Source: Thalassomonas actiniarum
GTDB taxonomy: Bacteria; Pseudomonadota; Gammaproteobacteria; Enterobacterales; Alteromonadaceae
Assembly: GCF_000948975.2 (NCBI RefSeq)
Contig: NZ_CP059735.1
Coordinates: 4,958,603 to 5,022,602 of the forward strand
DNA length: 64,000 nt
Reading direction: 5' to 3'
Every line of letters begins with the position of its first letter. Position 1 is the stretch's first letter. Below are positions 55,805-64,000 of the stretch, piece by piece. The notes under the pieces were generated by a model. It was not told where the DNA came from and searched no databases. It worked only from the letters and a program-made list of their open reading frames with translations. The position numbers and the translations under genes were made by a program.

Positions 55805-56237
55805 CCTGACGGTTTTGATAATAAAACCAATAGAGTTAATAAGTTGGTGTTTAATAAAAGCTAGTTCAGTGCAAGCTCATTCAGTATAAGCTAATGCAGT
55901 ACAAGTTAACTTTTTTCATGCAGCAAAATTTGCAAATAAAAAACCTGGCGCCGGTTGTTTGATTTGGCTTGCTGCCTGCGCAATTGTCTTCTTCTTTGTG
56001 TCGTAACTAAATGATGTCTCTTTGCTCTCATAGTAATCCCTTGCTCGAATTTATTAACACTTTATACCTTAGATATAGGATATTGAGGCGAATATGTTAA
56101 CTTCAAGTTATGAAGAAAATATGACAACGAATAAATGCATATCCGCCGTATTTAATCTGCTCTAGCTCATTAAGCAGCTTCTCTTTTTCGCCTTTTCATC
56201 CAAATGCCGTATTAACTTCATCTTTTAAATTTAGCAG
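55805..56237. repeat. intergenic region with tandem 15-bp repeats and a duplicated mltF fragment
   Basis: Three 15-bp units with consensus AAGCTNRTNCAGTRY start at 55858, 55873 and 55888, plus a partial fourth (AAGTTAAC). Further right, 56158-56203 closely repeats the 3-prime end of mltF at 56295-56340 (both end CGCCTTTTCATCC). No gene is visible. The region probably holds the end of the mltF transcript. Confidence 0.55.
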
Positions 56238-57701
56238 CTACTCACCACTGAGGCTAAGCTGCTCTGTCTCATTAGACTCATCTGTCTCATTAAGCTGCTC
56301 AACTTCATTGAGCATCTTCTCTTTTTTCGCCTTTTCATCCATCCAGGTCAGGGTATCGTAATAACGCCGGATATTTTCCACATAATTCACCGGCTCATCA
56401 CCGCGGGCATAGCCGTATTTGGTGTGCTTATAGTATTTTTTCTGTTTCAGCAACGGCAGCCGGGTTTTCACTTCCACCCAGCGATCCGGATCTCCCCCCT
56501 GGCGCTCGGTAATGATCCGGGCATCATTTAAATGGCCAAAACCAACATTATAAGAGGCCAGGGCAAACCAGATACGGTCCGGGGCAGGAATACGCGCCGG
56601 CATTAAATTAATCAGCTTTTTAAAGTACTTGGCGCCGCCGCGTATACTTTGCTCGGCATCGAGCCGGCTTTTAATGCCCATTTGCTTGGCGGTGGCCAGC
56701 GTGAGCATCATCATGCCCCTGACCCCGGTATAAGAGCGGGCATGGGGCTCCCAGTGGGACTCCTGATAGCTGATGGCCGCCAGCAGGCGCCAGTCAAGCT
56801 CCTGGTTATGCTTAACAAATAGCTCCTGGTACTTGGGTAATTTTTTTTCTATCGCCTTGATGAACATCCGGGTGTCGACGTAATTGAACTGCTCGACATG
56901 ACCGTAATATTTATCGTCCAGCGCCAGCAAGGTGCCGTCCTGGTGAACTTCGCCAAAAAACTCGATCAAACTGGCTAAAATAGAATCGTCCTGCTGCTTA
57001 CTCACCAGCCAGGCCAGCGGCTCGGGTTGTTTGATGGTAAAACCTATGCTGATTTCCGGATAATAACGGCGGTTGATCGCCAGGGTATGGCTGTCGGACA
57101 CGGTATAATCCAGCTCCCCTGCCAGCACTTTAACCAGCAGCTCTTCACTGTCAAGCTCAGACGTTTCCTGCCAGCTGAGCTCACTGTGCTCTTCTTTAAG
57201 CTTCACCAGGTTTTCCGCATGGCTTGAGCTTGAAGCCACCATAAAGCTGCCGGTGAGATCTTTTAATGCCCTCGGGCGGATATTACCTTGCTTAAATACC
57301 AGCTTCTGGCTTACTTCATCATAGCTGGGAGCAAAATTATAACGGGCTAAACGTTTCGGCGTCACCGCCAAGCCGGCCGCTAAAAAGTCGACATCGCCGC
57401 TATCCAGTTTGGGAAAAAGCTCTTCCAGGTTATAGCTGGGCACCACCTTGAGCTCGACGTCAAGGTGATCGGCATATTTTTTTGCCAGTTCATATTCAAA
57501 CCCGGCAGGCCCATGGGCATCGAGGTAATAACTGTTGGGACCAAACAAGGTGCCGACATTGACATAACCGCGCTCGATAATGCGCTCTAACCCGGCGGTT
57601 TCCTTCATCGGCTGACAGCCGGAAACAAGGGTCAGCGCCAGCACAAATATGCTGAAGATGAAACACTTGATGTGATTGAACTTTTCGTTTTTATTCTTCA
57701 T
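56238..57701 (-). CDS. mltF: membrane-bound lytic murein transglycosylase F
   Basis: A 487-residue protein. N-terminal lipoprotein-like signal (LVSGCQ, Cys29). Residues about 37-265 form a periplasmic substrate-binding-like domain ([21 protein letters not shown]); residues about 290-440 form the SLT lytic domain with catalytic Glu in [13 protein letters not shown]. It cleaves peptidoglycan glycan strands. The C-terminal tail ([19 protein letters not shown]) is repetitive and extended compared with relatives. Confidence 0.92.
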   Translation of the reverse strand: MKNKNEKFNHIKCFIFSIFVLALTLVSGCQPMKETAGLERIIERGYVNVGTLFGPNSYYLDAHGPAGFEYELAKKYADHLDVELKVVPSYNLEELFPKLDSGDVDFLAAGLAVTPKRLARYNFAPSYDEVSQKLVFKQGNIRPRALKDLTGSFMVASSSSHAENLVKLKEEHSELSWQETSELDSEELLVKVLAGELDYTVSDSHTLAINRRYYPEISIGFTIKQPEPLAWLVSKQQDDSILASLIEFFGEVHQDGTLLALDDKYYGHVEQFNYVDTRMFIKAIEKKLPKYQELFVKHNQELDWRLLAAISYQESHWEPHARSYTGVRGMMMLTLATAKQMGIKSRLDAEQSIRGGAKYFKKLINLMPARIPAPDRIWFALASYNVGFGHLNDARIITERQGGDPDRWVEVKTRLPLLKQKKYYKHTKYGYARGDEPVNYVENIRRYYDTLTWMDEKAKKEKMLNEVEQLNETDESNETEQLSLSGE

Positions 57702-57854
57702 ATTTTCTAATTGTGTCGCTTGTCTGGATTTTTAGCAAAGATATTTTTATCCCGATAAAAATAATAACTGAATTTTGATCGCTTTAAACGCTTATCAAGG
57801 CGGAGCATTTCATCTATAATACGCGCGATTTTTATCCCTACTTTAACTAAACTG

Positions 57855-60800
57855 GTGAATAAGTTTATGGCGATGTTGATGAAAACCCTTCGCGGAGCTC
57901 CGGCACTATCTGATTTTAGAATAAAGAAAATATTATCTCAGTGCGCCGAACTCGGGCTGCCGATCACGAATATCTACGCTGAGTATATGCATTTTGCAAA
58001 TATTTCGGCAGAGTTTTCAACTGAAGAATTCCATGTTTTACAAAAACTTCTTAAATATGGACCGAGTATCGAAGAACACGAACCCTCAGGAAATCTTCTC
58101 TTAGTCACTCCCCGCCCCGGCACTATCTCCCCCTGGTCTTCCAAATCTACCGACATCGCACACAATTGTGGTCTACAACAAATTATCCGGTTAGAACGCG
58201 GTTTAGCTTATTACATTACCGGCGACAGCTTAAACCAAGAGCAGCAGCAACAGCTCAGCAACCTGCTCCATGACCGCATGATGGAAACCATTTTCACCGA
58301 GATGCAACAGGCAGAAATCTTATTTGCCAGCGCCGAACCCGGCACTTTAACCTCGGTCGATATTTTAGCCGGCGGCCGCGAGGCCCTGGCAAGTGCCAAC
58401 ATCAGTTTAGGACTGGCACTGGCAGACGATGAAATAGATTACCTGGTAGAGAACTTCACCAAGCTCGGCAGAAATCCCCACGATATTGAGCTTTATATGT
58501 TTGCCCAGGCAAACTCAGAGCATTGCCGCCACAAGATCTTTAATGCCGACTGGACCATAGACGGGGAAAAACAGCCTAAGTCTTTGTTCAAAATGATCAA
58601 AAACACCTATGAAGTCAACAGTGACTTTGTCCTCAGCGCTTATAAGGATAATGCCGCGGTGATGACAGGTAACCCGGGCGGACGTTTCTTCCCGGATCAC
58701 GAGTCTAAGGTTTACGGTTATAACCACGAAGATATCCAAATTTTAATGAAGGTGGAAACCCATAACCACCCCACCGCTATTTCCCCCTACCCGGGAGCCG
58801 CCACCGGCAGCGGCGGTGAGATTCGCGATGAAGGGGCCACCGGTATCGGCTCTAAGCCCAAAGCCGGTTTAGTCGGTTTTACCGTCTCCAACCTGCGTAT
58901 CCCCAACTTTGAACAGCCGTGGGAAACGGATTTTGGCAAACCGGAACGTATCGTTTCCGCACTCGATATCATGACCGAAGGGCCGCTCGGCGGCGCCGCC
59001 TTTAACAACGAGTTCGGCCGTCCCAATATCCTGGGTTATTTCCGTACCTATGAAGAGCAGGTCAATTCTTTCAATGGCAGTGAAGTACGCGGCTACCACA
59101 AACCTATTATGCTTGCCGGCGGTTTAGGTAATATTCGCGATCAACATGTGCAAAAAGGTGAAATCTGTGTCGGCGCCAACCTGATCGCCCTGGGCGGACC
59201 GGCCATGAACATCGGCCTCGGCGGCGGTGCAGCCTCTTCCATGGCATCCGGCCAGTCGGCAGAAGATCTCGACTTTGCCTCGGTGCAGCGTGAAAACCCG
59301 GAAATGGAACGCCGCTGTCAGGAAGTAATCGACCGCTGCTGGCAGTTAGGTGACGATAACCCTATCCTGTTTATCCATGATGTCGGTGCCGGTGGTTTAT
59401 CCAATGCTTTCCCTGAGCTGGTCTCAGACGGCGGCCGCGGCGGTAACTTTGAACTGCGTAAAGTGCCCAACGACGAGCGCAGCATGTCGCCGCTGGAAAT
59501 CTGGTGTAACGAATCTCAGGAACGCTATGTATTGGCGGTTTCCGACGAGCAACTGCCGGTCTTTACCGCCATCTGTGAACGTGAACGCGCACCGTTTGCC
59601 GTGGTAGGTAAGGCCATCGAAGAAGAGCATTTAACCCTGACCGATGCCCACTTTAAAGATGATGCCAAAAATGCCACGCCGATTGATTTATCATTAGATT
59701 TATTGTTAGGCAAGCCGCCGAAAATGCACAGGGACGTTCAAAGCTTATCAGAAACCGGCGCACCATTAGCTCTGGATAATGTCACCCTTGAAGATGCCGC
59801 ACAGCGCTTACTGAGCCTGCCGACCATCGCCGAGAAAACCTTCCTGATCACTATCGGTGACCGCTCGGTAACGGGTATGGTAAACCGGGATCAAATGGTC
59901 GGCCCCTGGCAGGTACCGGTTGCCGATTGCGGCGTTACCGCCTCAGCCCTGGACAGCTACCACGGTGAAGCCATGTCCATGGGGGAACGTACCCCGGTGG
60001 CATTGTTAAACTACGGCGCCTCGGCACGTCTGGCGGTGGCGGAGTCTTTAACCAACATTGCCGGCACCGATATCGGCGACTTGAACCGTATCAAATTATC
60101 TGCCAACTGGATGGCCGCCGCCGGTCACCCGGGGGAAGATGCCGGTTTATACGAAGCGGTAAAAGCCATCGGCGAAGAACTTTGCCCGGCGCTGGGCTTA
60201 ACCATTCCTGTGGGTAAGGACTCCATGTCCATGAAAACCCAGTGGCAGCAAGACGGCGAAGACAAGTCAGTCACCTCGCCGCTGTCTTTAGTGATCACCG
60301 CTTTTGGCGCGGTCAAAGATATCCGTAAAACCGTAACCCCTCAGCTGCGCACCGATTTGGGCGACAGCCGCATCGTTGCCATCGACCTGTCCGGCGGAAA
60401 AAACCGTTTAGGCGGCTCATGTCTGGCGCAGGTTTATAAGCAGTTGGGTCAACAAACGCCGGATGTCGATAACCCTGAAACATTAAAAGGTTTCTTTAAT
60501 GCCATGCAGGAGCTGGTTGGCGACAACAAGTTACTGGCCTACCATGACAGATCCGACGGCGGTTTATTTACCACAGTCGCGGAAATGGCCTTTGCCGGTT
60601 TTACCGGAGTTGATATCGATATCAGCAAATTAGCCGGTGACGACTTGGCGGTATTGTTCAACGAAGAGCTCGGCGCCGTGATTCAAATTCGCGAAACCGA
60701 TGTCGATGCCATACATACCGTGTTTGAAAAACACGGTATCCTGGCCTTATGCACAGATATCGGCCGTATCAATAACGATGACATGATCCGCGTTAGCCGC

Positions 60801-61796
60801 GACGGCGAAGAAGTGCTGGCCAACAGCCGTACTTATTACCGTACCACCTGGGCAAAAACCACTTATCATATGCAGTCAATGCGCGATAACCCGGAATGTG
60901 CCCAACAAGAGCATGACGTCAAATACGATACCGAAGATCCGGGATTAAATGTTGACTTAAGCTACGACCTGAACGAAGATATCGTCGCTGATCTTATCGT
61001 GAAAGACGCGGTAAACGGCACCAACCCGAAAGTGGCTATTTTACGTGAGCAGGGAGTTAACTCCCATGTAGAAATGGCCGCCGCCTTTGACCGCGCCGGT
61101 TTTATCGCTGTCGATGTCCATATGTCGGATGTGCTCGCGGGCCGGGTTAACCTCAACGAATTTAAAGGTCTGGTTGCCTGTGGCGGTTTCTCCTACGGTG
61201 ATGTTTTAGGCGCAGGTGAAGGCTGGGCCAAGTCCATCCTGTTTAATGCCGGTGCCCGGGAAATGTTCCGCGAATTCTTCCACCGCGAAGATACTTTCTC
61301 TTTAGGGGTCTGTAACGGTTGTCAAATGCTGTCTAACCTGAAAGAAATTATCCCGGGAAGTGAAAGCTGGCCGCGTTTTGTCCAGAACAAATCTGAACGT
61401 TTCGAAGCCCGCTTCTCGCTGGTAGAAATTCAGGAAAGTCCGTCCATCTTCTTTGACGGTATGGCCGGCTCTCATATGCCGATTGCCGTTTCCCACGGTG
61501 AAGGCCGCACCGAATTCAGCTCAGATGAGGCCGTTAATGCCGCCAATGAGTCGGGCACGGTAGCCATGCGTTATATCAATAACTATGGCGACGTTACCGA
61601 AACCTATCCGGCAAACCCGAACGGCTCGGTTGACGGTATCACTTCGTTAACCACCACAGATGGCCGGGTCACCATTATGATGCCGCATCCTGAGCGGGTC
61701 TTCCGCAGCGTTGCCAACTCCTGGCATCCGGATGAGTGGCAGGAAGATTCTCCCTGGATGAGAATGTTCCGTAACGCCCGTAAGTTTGTCGGTTAA
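57855..61796 (+). CDS. purL: phosphoribosylformylglycinamidine synthase
   Basis: Up to 1313 residues (E. coli 1295). It catalyses the fourth step of de novo purine synthesis. N-terminal domain, FGAM-synthase halves ([21 protein letters not shown]-like, [31 protein letters not shown]), and a C-terminal glutaminase with nucleophile in GVCNGCQML. Start uncertain: the GTG at 57855 lacks a clear ribosome binding site, and ATG at 57867 or 57873 is possible before [11 protein letters not shown]. Followed by a strong terminator. Confidence 0.96.
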   Translation: MNKFMAMLMKTLRGAPALSDFRIKKILSQCAELGLPITNIYAEYMHFANISAEFSTEEFHVLQKLLKYGPSIEEHEPSGNLLLVTPRPGTISPWSSKSTDIAHNCGLQQIIRLERGLAYYITGDSLNQEQQQQLSNLLHDRMMETIFTEMQQAEILFASAEPGTLTSVDILAGGREALASANISLGLALADDEIDYLVENFTKLGRNPHDIELYMFAQANSEHCRHKIFNADWTIDGEKQPKSLFKMIKNTYEVNSDFVLSAYKDNAAVMTGNPGGRFFPDHESKVYGYNHEDIQILMKVETHNHPTAISPYPGAATGSGGEIRDEGATGIGSKPKAGLVGFTVSNLRIPNFEQPWETDFGKPERIVSALDIMTEGPLGGAAFNNEFGRPNILGYFRTYEEQVNSFNGSEVRGYHKPIMLAGGLGNIRDQHVQKGEICVGANLIALGGPAMNIGLGGGAASSMASGQSAEDLDFASVQRENPEMERRCQEVIDRCWQLGDDNPILFIHDVGAGGLSNAFPELVSDGGRGGNFELRKVPNDERSMSPLEIWCNESQERYVLAVSDEQLPVFTAICERERAPFAVVGKAIEEEHLTLTDAHFKDDAKNATPIDLSLDLLLGKPPKMHRDVQSLSETGAPLALDNVTLEDAAQRLLSLPTIAEKTFLITIGDRSVTGMVNRDQMVGPWQVPVADCGVTASALDSYHGEAMSMGERTPVALLNYGASARLAVAESLTNIAGTDIGDLNRIKLSANWMAAAGHPGEDAGLYEAVKAIGEELCPALGLTIPVGKDSMSMKTQWQQDGEDKSVTSPLSLVITAFGAVKDIRKTVTPQLRTDLGDSRIVAIDLSGGKNRLGGSCLAQVYKQLGQQTPDVDNPETLKGFFNAMQELVGDNKLLAYHDRSDGGLFTTVAEMAFAGFTGVDIDISKLAGDDLAVLFNEELGAVIQIRETDVDAIHTVFEKHGILALCTDIGRINNDDMIRVSRDGEEVLANSRTYYRTTWAKTTYHMQSMRDNPECAQQEHDVKYDTEDPGLNVDLSYDLNEDIVADLIVKDAVNGTNPKVAILREQGVNSHVEMAAAFDRAGFIAVDVHMSDVLAGRVNLNEFKGLVACGGFSYGDVLGAGEGWAKSILFNAGAREMFREFFHREDTFSLGVCNGCQMLSNLKEIIPGSESWPRFVQNKSERFEARFSLVEIQESPSIFFDGMAGSHMPIAVSHGEGRTEFSSDEAVNAANESGTVAMRYINNYGDVTETYPANPNGSVDGITSLTTTDGRVTIMMPHPERVFRSVANSWHPDEWQEDSPWMRMFRNARKFVG

Positions 61797-61819
61797 TCGC
61801 AACTTCCCCCCTTAAACAA

Positions 61820-61843
61820 AAAGCGCCGCAAGGCGCTTTTTTT
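61820..61843 (+). terminator. intrinsic terminator after purL
   Basis: AAAGCGCC (61820-61827) and GGCGCTTT (61832-61839) with loop GCAA, followed by TTTT to 61843. It ends exactly where the tandem repeat begins. Confidence 0.9.
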
Positions 61844-61844
61844 A

Positions 61845-62040
61845 TGTTCAGGACGAACGGTATAATGCGCCTTCATGGACGAACAAAAGCATATGTTCAG
61901 GACGAACGGTATAATGCGCCTTCATGGACGAACAAGAGCATATGTTCAGGACGAACGGTATAATGCGCCTTCATGGACGAACAAGGGCCTATGTTCCGAA
62001 GAAAGGCAATGCTGCGCCTTTATGAATAAAAACCGGCCTG
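61845..62040. repeat. 49-bp tandem repeat, three full copies plus a degenerate one
   Basis: Units start at 61845, 61894, 61943 and 61992, period 49. The first three are nearly identical; the fourth has drifted. Each full unit contains TGTTCAGGACGAAC, then GGTATAATGCGCC, then TTCATGGACGAAC. The TATAAT looks like a -10 box. Part of the unit matches the 40264-40277 palindrome. A short open frame across the array is spurious. Confidence 0.85.
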
Positions 62041-62047
62041 AATTTTA

Positions 62048-62674
62048 TCAATCACGCACCGGGAGATTGAAATCTTCTGTCTGGATAACAAAGGCAAGTA
62101 ATTGCGGAAAGAAGACCTCAAAGGCCTGCTGGTAAGCCTGATAATGCTCCTGCACTTCGTCAATAGCCCCTAGCAAGTGGTTATCAAAGCGTATCCGCCG
62201 GCTGACACCGTCTAAGGCCGGCCCCACCGAAGATAAGTCCTGATATCCCGAGAGCCAGTCATGCGCTATCATGCGTGAAACCATCCACTGCATTTTTTCC
62301 GGCATCAACTCAATATGTTCAGCCAGCTGCCGGTAGCAAGCGCTACTGAAGTGGTTCAGGGGCTCAGAGGAGTATGAGGTAAATTCTTTTGCCAGGAAGT
62401 GATCAAACACGATATCGGAAATGATCCCGGAAAAACGTTTTCTTTTCCCACTCAGTAAACTTTTTAACCGGATCACCTCTTGATGCTGGTCGGTATATTT
62501 ATCGATAAGCCTGTGCTGATATATGCCACTGACCACCTCAGCTGGATATTGGCTAAATTGCCGCCCTTTAACGAAATCTCCCATCAGATTTCCCACCAGG
62601 GTTAAAGCTTGCTTTTCTGGTGGCAATCGACTTGATGCCGCTTGGGCTAAAAACAGGTGAGCGAGGTAATTCAT
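62048..62674 (-). CDS. acpH: acyl carrier protein phosphodiesterase
   Basis: A 208-residue protein of the AcpH/DUF479 family: MNYLAHLFLAQ at the N-terminus, LVGNLMGDFVKG, and ISDIVFDHFLAKEF. It removes the phosphopantetheine arm from holo-ACP. The stop region reaches the degenerate fourth repeat unit. Single gene or first of a leftward group with two small genes upstream. Confidence 0.9.
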   Translation of the reverse strand: MNYLAHLFLAQAASSRLPPEKQALTLVGNLMGDFVKGRQFSQYPAEVVSGIYQHRLIDKYTDQHQEVIRLKSLLSGKRKRFSGIISDIVFDHFLAKEFTSYSSEPLNHFSSACYRQLAEHIELMPEKMQWMVSRMIAHDWLSGYQDLSSVGPALDGVSRRIRFDNHLLGAIDEVQEHYQAYQQAFEVFFPQLLAFVIQTEDFNLPVRD

Positions 62675-62710
62675 GGAAAAAGTTCGGCAATAGCGCTTAA
62701 GGGCTAAAAG

Positions 62711-62929
62711 CTATTGCTCGATATCCAGTTCAATATCAGTACAGCCCTTTTTACAGCTTACGGTGAGTTTTTCACCGGCTTTGGCCTGGGCTAACGCGAT
62801 TGTTTGCCCGCAAACGGGGCAAATACTTTTCTTGCCGGCCATCACTTTTTTGATCAGGGATTTTTGCCGGTGAAAAGAATCACTGCTGTTTTTTTGCAGC
62901 TGAGAAAATAACTTGCTATCGAGCGCCAT
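62711..62929 (-). CDS. small zinc-ribbon protein
   Basis: A 72-residue protein. Zinc-binding pairs are CPVCG and CKKGC, with a basic N-terminal helix. It overlaps no gene and ends 37 bp before acpH. Likely a small nucleic-acid- or protein-binding accessory; no specific role known. Confidence 0.7.
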   Translation of the reverse strand: MALDSKLFSQLQKNSSDSFHRQKSLIKKVMAGKKSICPVCGQTIALAQAKAGEKLTVSCKKGCTDIELDIEQ

Positions 62930-62931
62930 GG

Positions 62932-63279
62932 CTATCCGCCCTTTTTAACACAATACCAGCCGTCATATTTTCCTTGAAAAGGTTGAGCGCTGTTTTCCAG
63001 CAACTCCTGATAGGCGGCAATATTTTCATAACTGGCTTCCACTTCAGGATATGCCGTGATTTCCCAGGGAAAGTCCTTATCATCGGGATAAGGGCAAAAA
63101 GAAAGTTTCTGGTTATTTTCCAATAATAACTGACCATATTTCAGCGCCTGCTGCTCGCTGGCAAATAATACCGAAAACTGTATTTCTCTCGGAATTGAAA
63201 GGTCATCGCCTTCCTGTAGCATTTGCCACAGGGCGTCGCCGATATTGTCTTGGGGATAAAGCTCTAAATCACGTTCCAT
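62932..63279 (-). CDS. RraB-like ribonuclease E inhibitor family protein
   Basis: A 115-residue protein matching the RraB/DUF1260 layout: an N-terminal DALWQMLQEGDDLSIPREIQF, a middle FPWEITAYPEVEASYENI and C-terminal GKYDGWYCV. RraB regulates RNase E in E. coli, but this short member may do something else. It is 2 bp before the zinc-ribbon gene, so the pair is an operon. Confidence 0.75.
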   Translation of the reverse strand: MERDLELYPQDNIGDALWQMLQEGDDLSIPREIQFSVLFASEQQALKYGQLLLENNQKLSFCPYPDDKDFPWEITAYPEVEASYENIAAYQELLENSAQPFQGKYDGWYCVKKGG

Positions 63280-63506
63280 TCATTACTCTTTCTACTGCTT
63301 AACTGATAAAGCTATAGTAGCGCCGATACTTATTAAAACCCAGCCTAAACTGGCTTTATTAAACAAATTTATTTAAAAAGTCCGGCCGCAGATTTTTTAT
63401 GCCCCTGCCGCCCCTGCATAGTGTTATCATAACTGGCGGTTATAAACACCTTAGTATTTCTTAACAATAAAAGCTTGAGAGTAAAAAGCAGCAGGATTTG
63501 AGCAAA

Positions 63507-64000
63507 TTGGACATTATAGAGCAACATATTGATGTAGAAAACGAAAGTGAGTCGGTGATCTCCCTGCTGAGCAACCATTGCCAGATGTCTGTTGCCGAAT
63601 TAAAACAGGCCATCAATAAAGGCGCTCTGTGGCTAACCCGGGGCAAGCATACCCAAAGATTACGCCGGGTAAAAAAACCGCTTAAAGCACAGGATGTTTT
63701 ACATTTTTATTATAACCGCCAGGTACTGGCACAAGAAGTGGCCCCGGCCCGGCTGATCAGTGATCTTAAAGATTACAGCGTCTGGTATAAGCCCTACGGC
63801 ATGTTATCTCAGGGCTCCAAATGGAGCGATCACTGCACCATAAGCCGCTGGGCGCAAACCCACCTTAAGCCGGAGCGCCCGGTATTTATTGTCCACCGTC
63901 TGGACAAGGCCGCCACCGGGTTAATCTTGCTAGCCCACAGTAAAACCGCGGCGCGGGCCTTATCCGCCATGTTTGAGCAGCATGCCCTGGAAAAACATTA
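63507..64000 (+). CDS. RluA-family pseudouridine synthase, 3-prime end cut by the window edge
   Basis: 164 codons are visible and the frame runs off the edge. Start is uncertain: TTG at 63507 with AGGA 10 bases upstream is preferred to TTG at 63498. Residues 1-75 look like an S4-like RNA-binding part; residues about 90 onward contain the pseudouridine synthase motif HRLDKAATGLILLA, which includes the catalytic Asp. It modifies a uridine in rRNA or tRNA. Specific target not assigned. Confidence 0.85.
   Translation, partial: MDIIEQHIDVENESESVISLLSNHCQMSVAELKQAINKGALWLTRGKHTQRLRRVKKPLKAQDVLHFYYNRQVLAQEVAPARLISDLKDYSVWYKPYGMLSQGSKWSDHCTISRWAQTHLKPERPVFIVHRLDKAATGLILLAHSKTAARALSAMFEQHALEKH

Noticed and set aside
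61875-62135. 86-residue frame across the 49-bp repeats
   Set aside because: Its sequence is created by the repeat array and changes register with each unit; no ribosome binding site.
1-64000. CRISPR arrays, tRNA and rRNA genes
   Set aside because: No regularly spaced 23-40-bp repeats with unique spacers were seen; the 49-bp array is contiguous, without spacers. No cloverleaf or rRNA sequence was recognised.

Overview
The window reads as chromosomal DNA of a marine gammaproteobacterium of the Alteromonadales (Colwelliaceae / Thalassomonas-like). This rests on protein character and on a core gene order matching the E. coli gcvPHT-ubiI-ubiH-pepP-ygfB // zapA-ssrS and rsmE-gshB-yqgE-yqgF-pilT-yggS-proC-yggT-rdgB-hemW neighbourhoods. 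No database search was possible, so the genus is an inference.

Left part (about 0.4-25.4 kb) is accessory DNA: short transcription units, many small or hypothetical genes, regulators, and scars of mobile DNA. It holds an XRE regulator with a membrane tail (399-866); a secreted protein and a DJ-1/PfpI-like protein that share the same upstream direct-repeat box (1821-1838 and 2811-2828); a LamG protein; an XRE gene overlapped by a 53-residue leader-like peptide (4827-4988); a 57-residue ribbon-helix-helix gene preceded by a four-copy operator-like array (5543-5599); and a convergent pair of double-glycine-leader peptides that look like RiPP precursors (8892-9056 and 9171-9350). Further on are an SH3 + metallo-beta-lactamase protein (9515-10879), an AAA/STAND-like ATPase with a TPR-like tail, a DUF917 protein, MscS, a GNAT enzyme, a TIR-TPR protein (19732-21069), a broken serine hydrolase, and a three-gene operon of a 50-residue peptide, a HicA-like protein and an ankyrin protein (22710-25383). 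Remnants of an XRE antitoxin gene, an IS110-type transposase and perhaps an IS3-type end, a 164-bp MITE-like element and a 117-bp duplicated gene fragment show repeated insertion and decay.

Right part (about 25.5-64 kb) is conserved core. It runs through the glycine cleavage system (gcvT-gcvH-gcvP), aerobic ubiquinone hydroxylases (ubiH, ubiI) with pepP and ygfB, and divergent zapA with 6S RNA. Then come an MFS transporter, murI, metK, rsmE-gshB-yqgE-ruvX, an AEC transporter, the twitching ATPases pilT and pilU, and yggS-proC-yggT with a DUF4426 gene. After a large lipoprotein and an EamA transporter come rdgB-hemW-tadA, mltF, purL, acpH, a zinc-ribbon protein, an RraB-like protein and the start of an RluA-type pseudouridine synthase cut by the right edge. 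Non-coding features in the core include strong intrinsic terminators, one of them between gcvH and gcvP, and a 49-bp tandem repeat just after purL that carries a TATAAT in each full unit.

The most interesting material is the orphan RiPP-like precursor pair, the HicA-like/ankyrin operon, the TIR-TPR gene, and the shared TTTCACAT-NN-ATTTCACA box.
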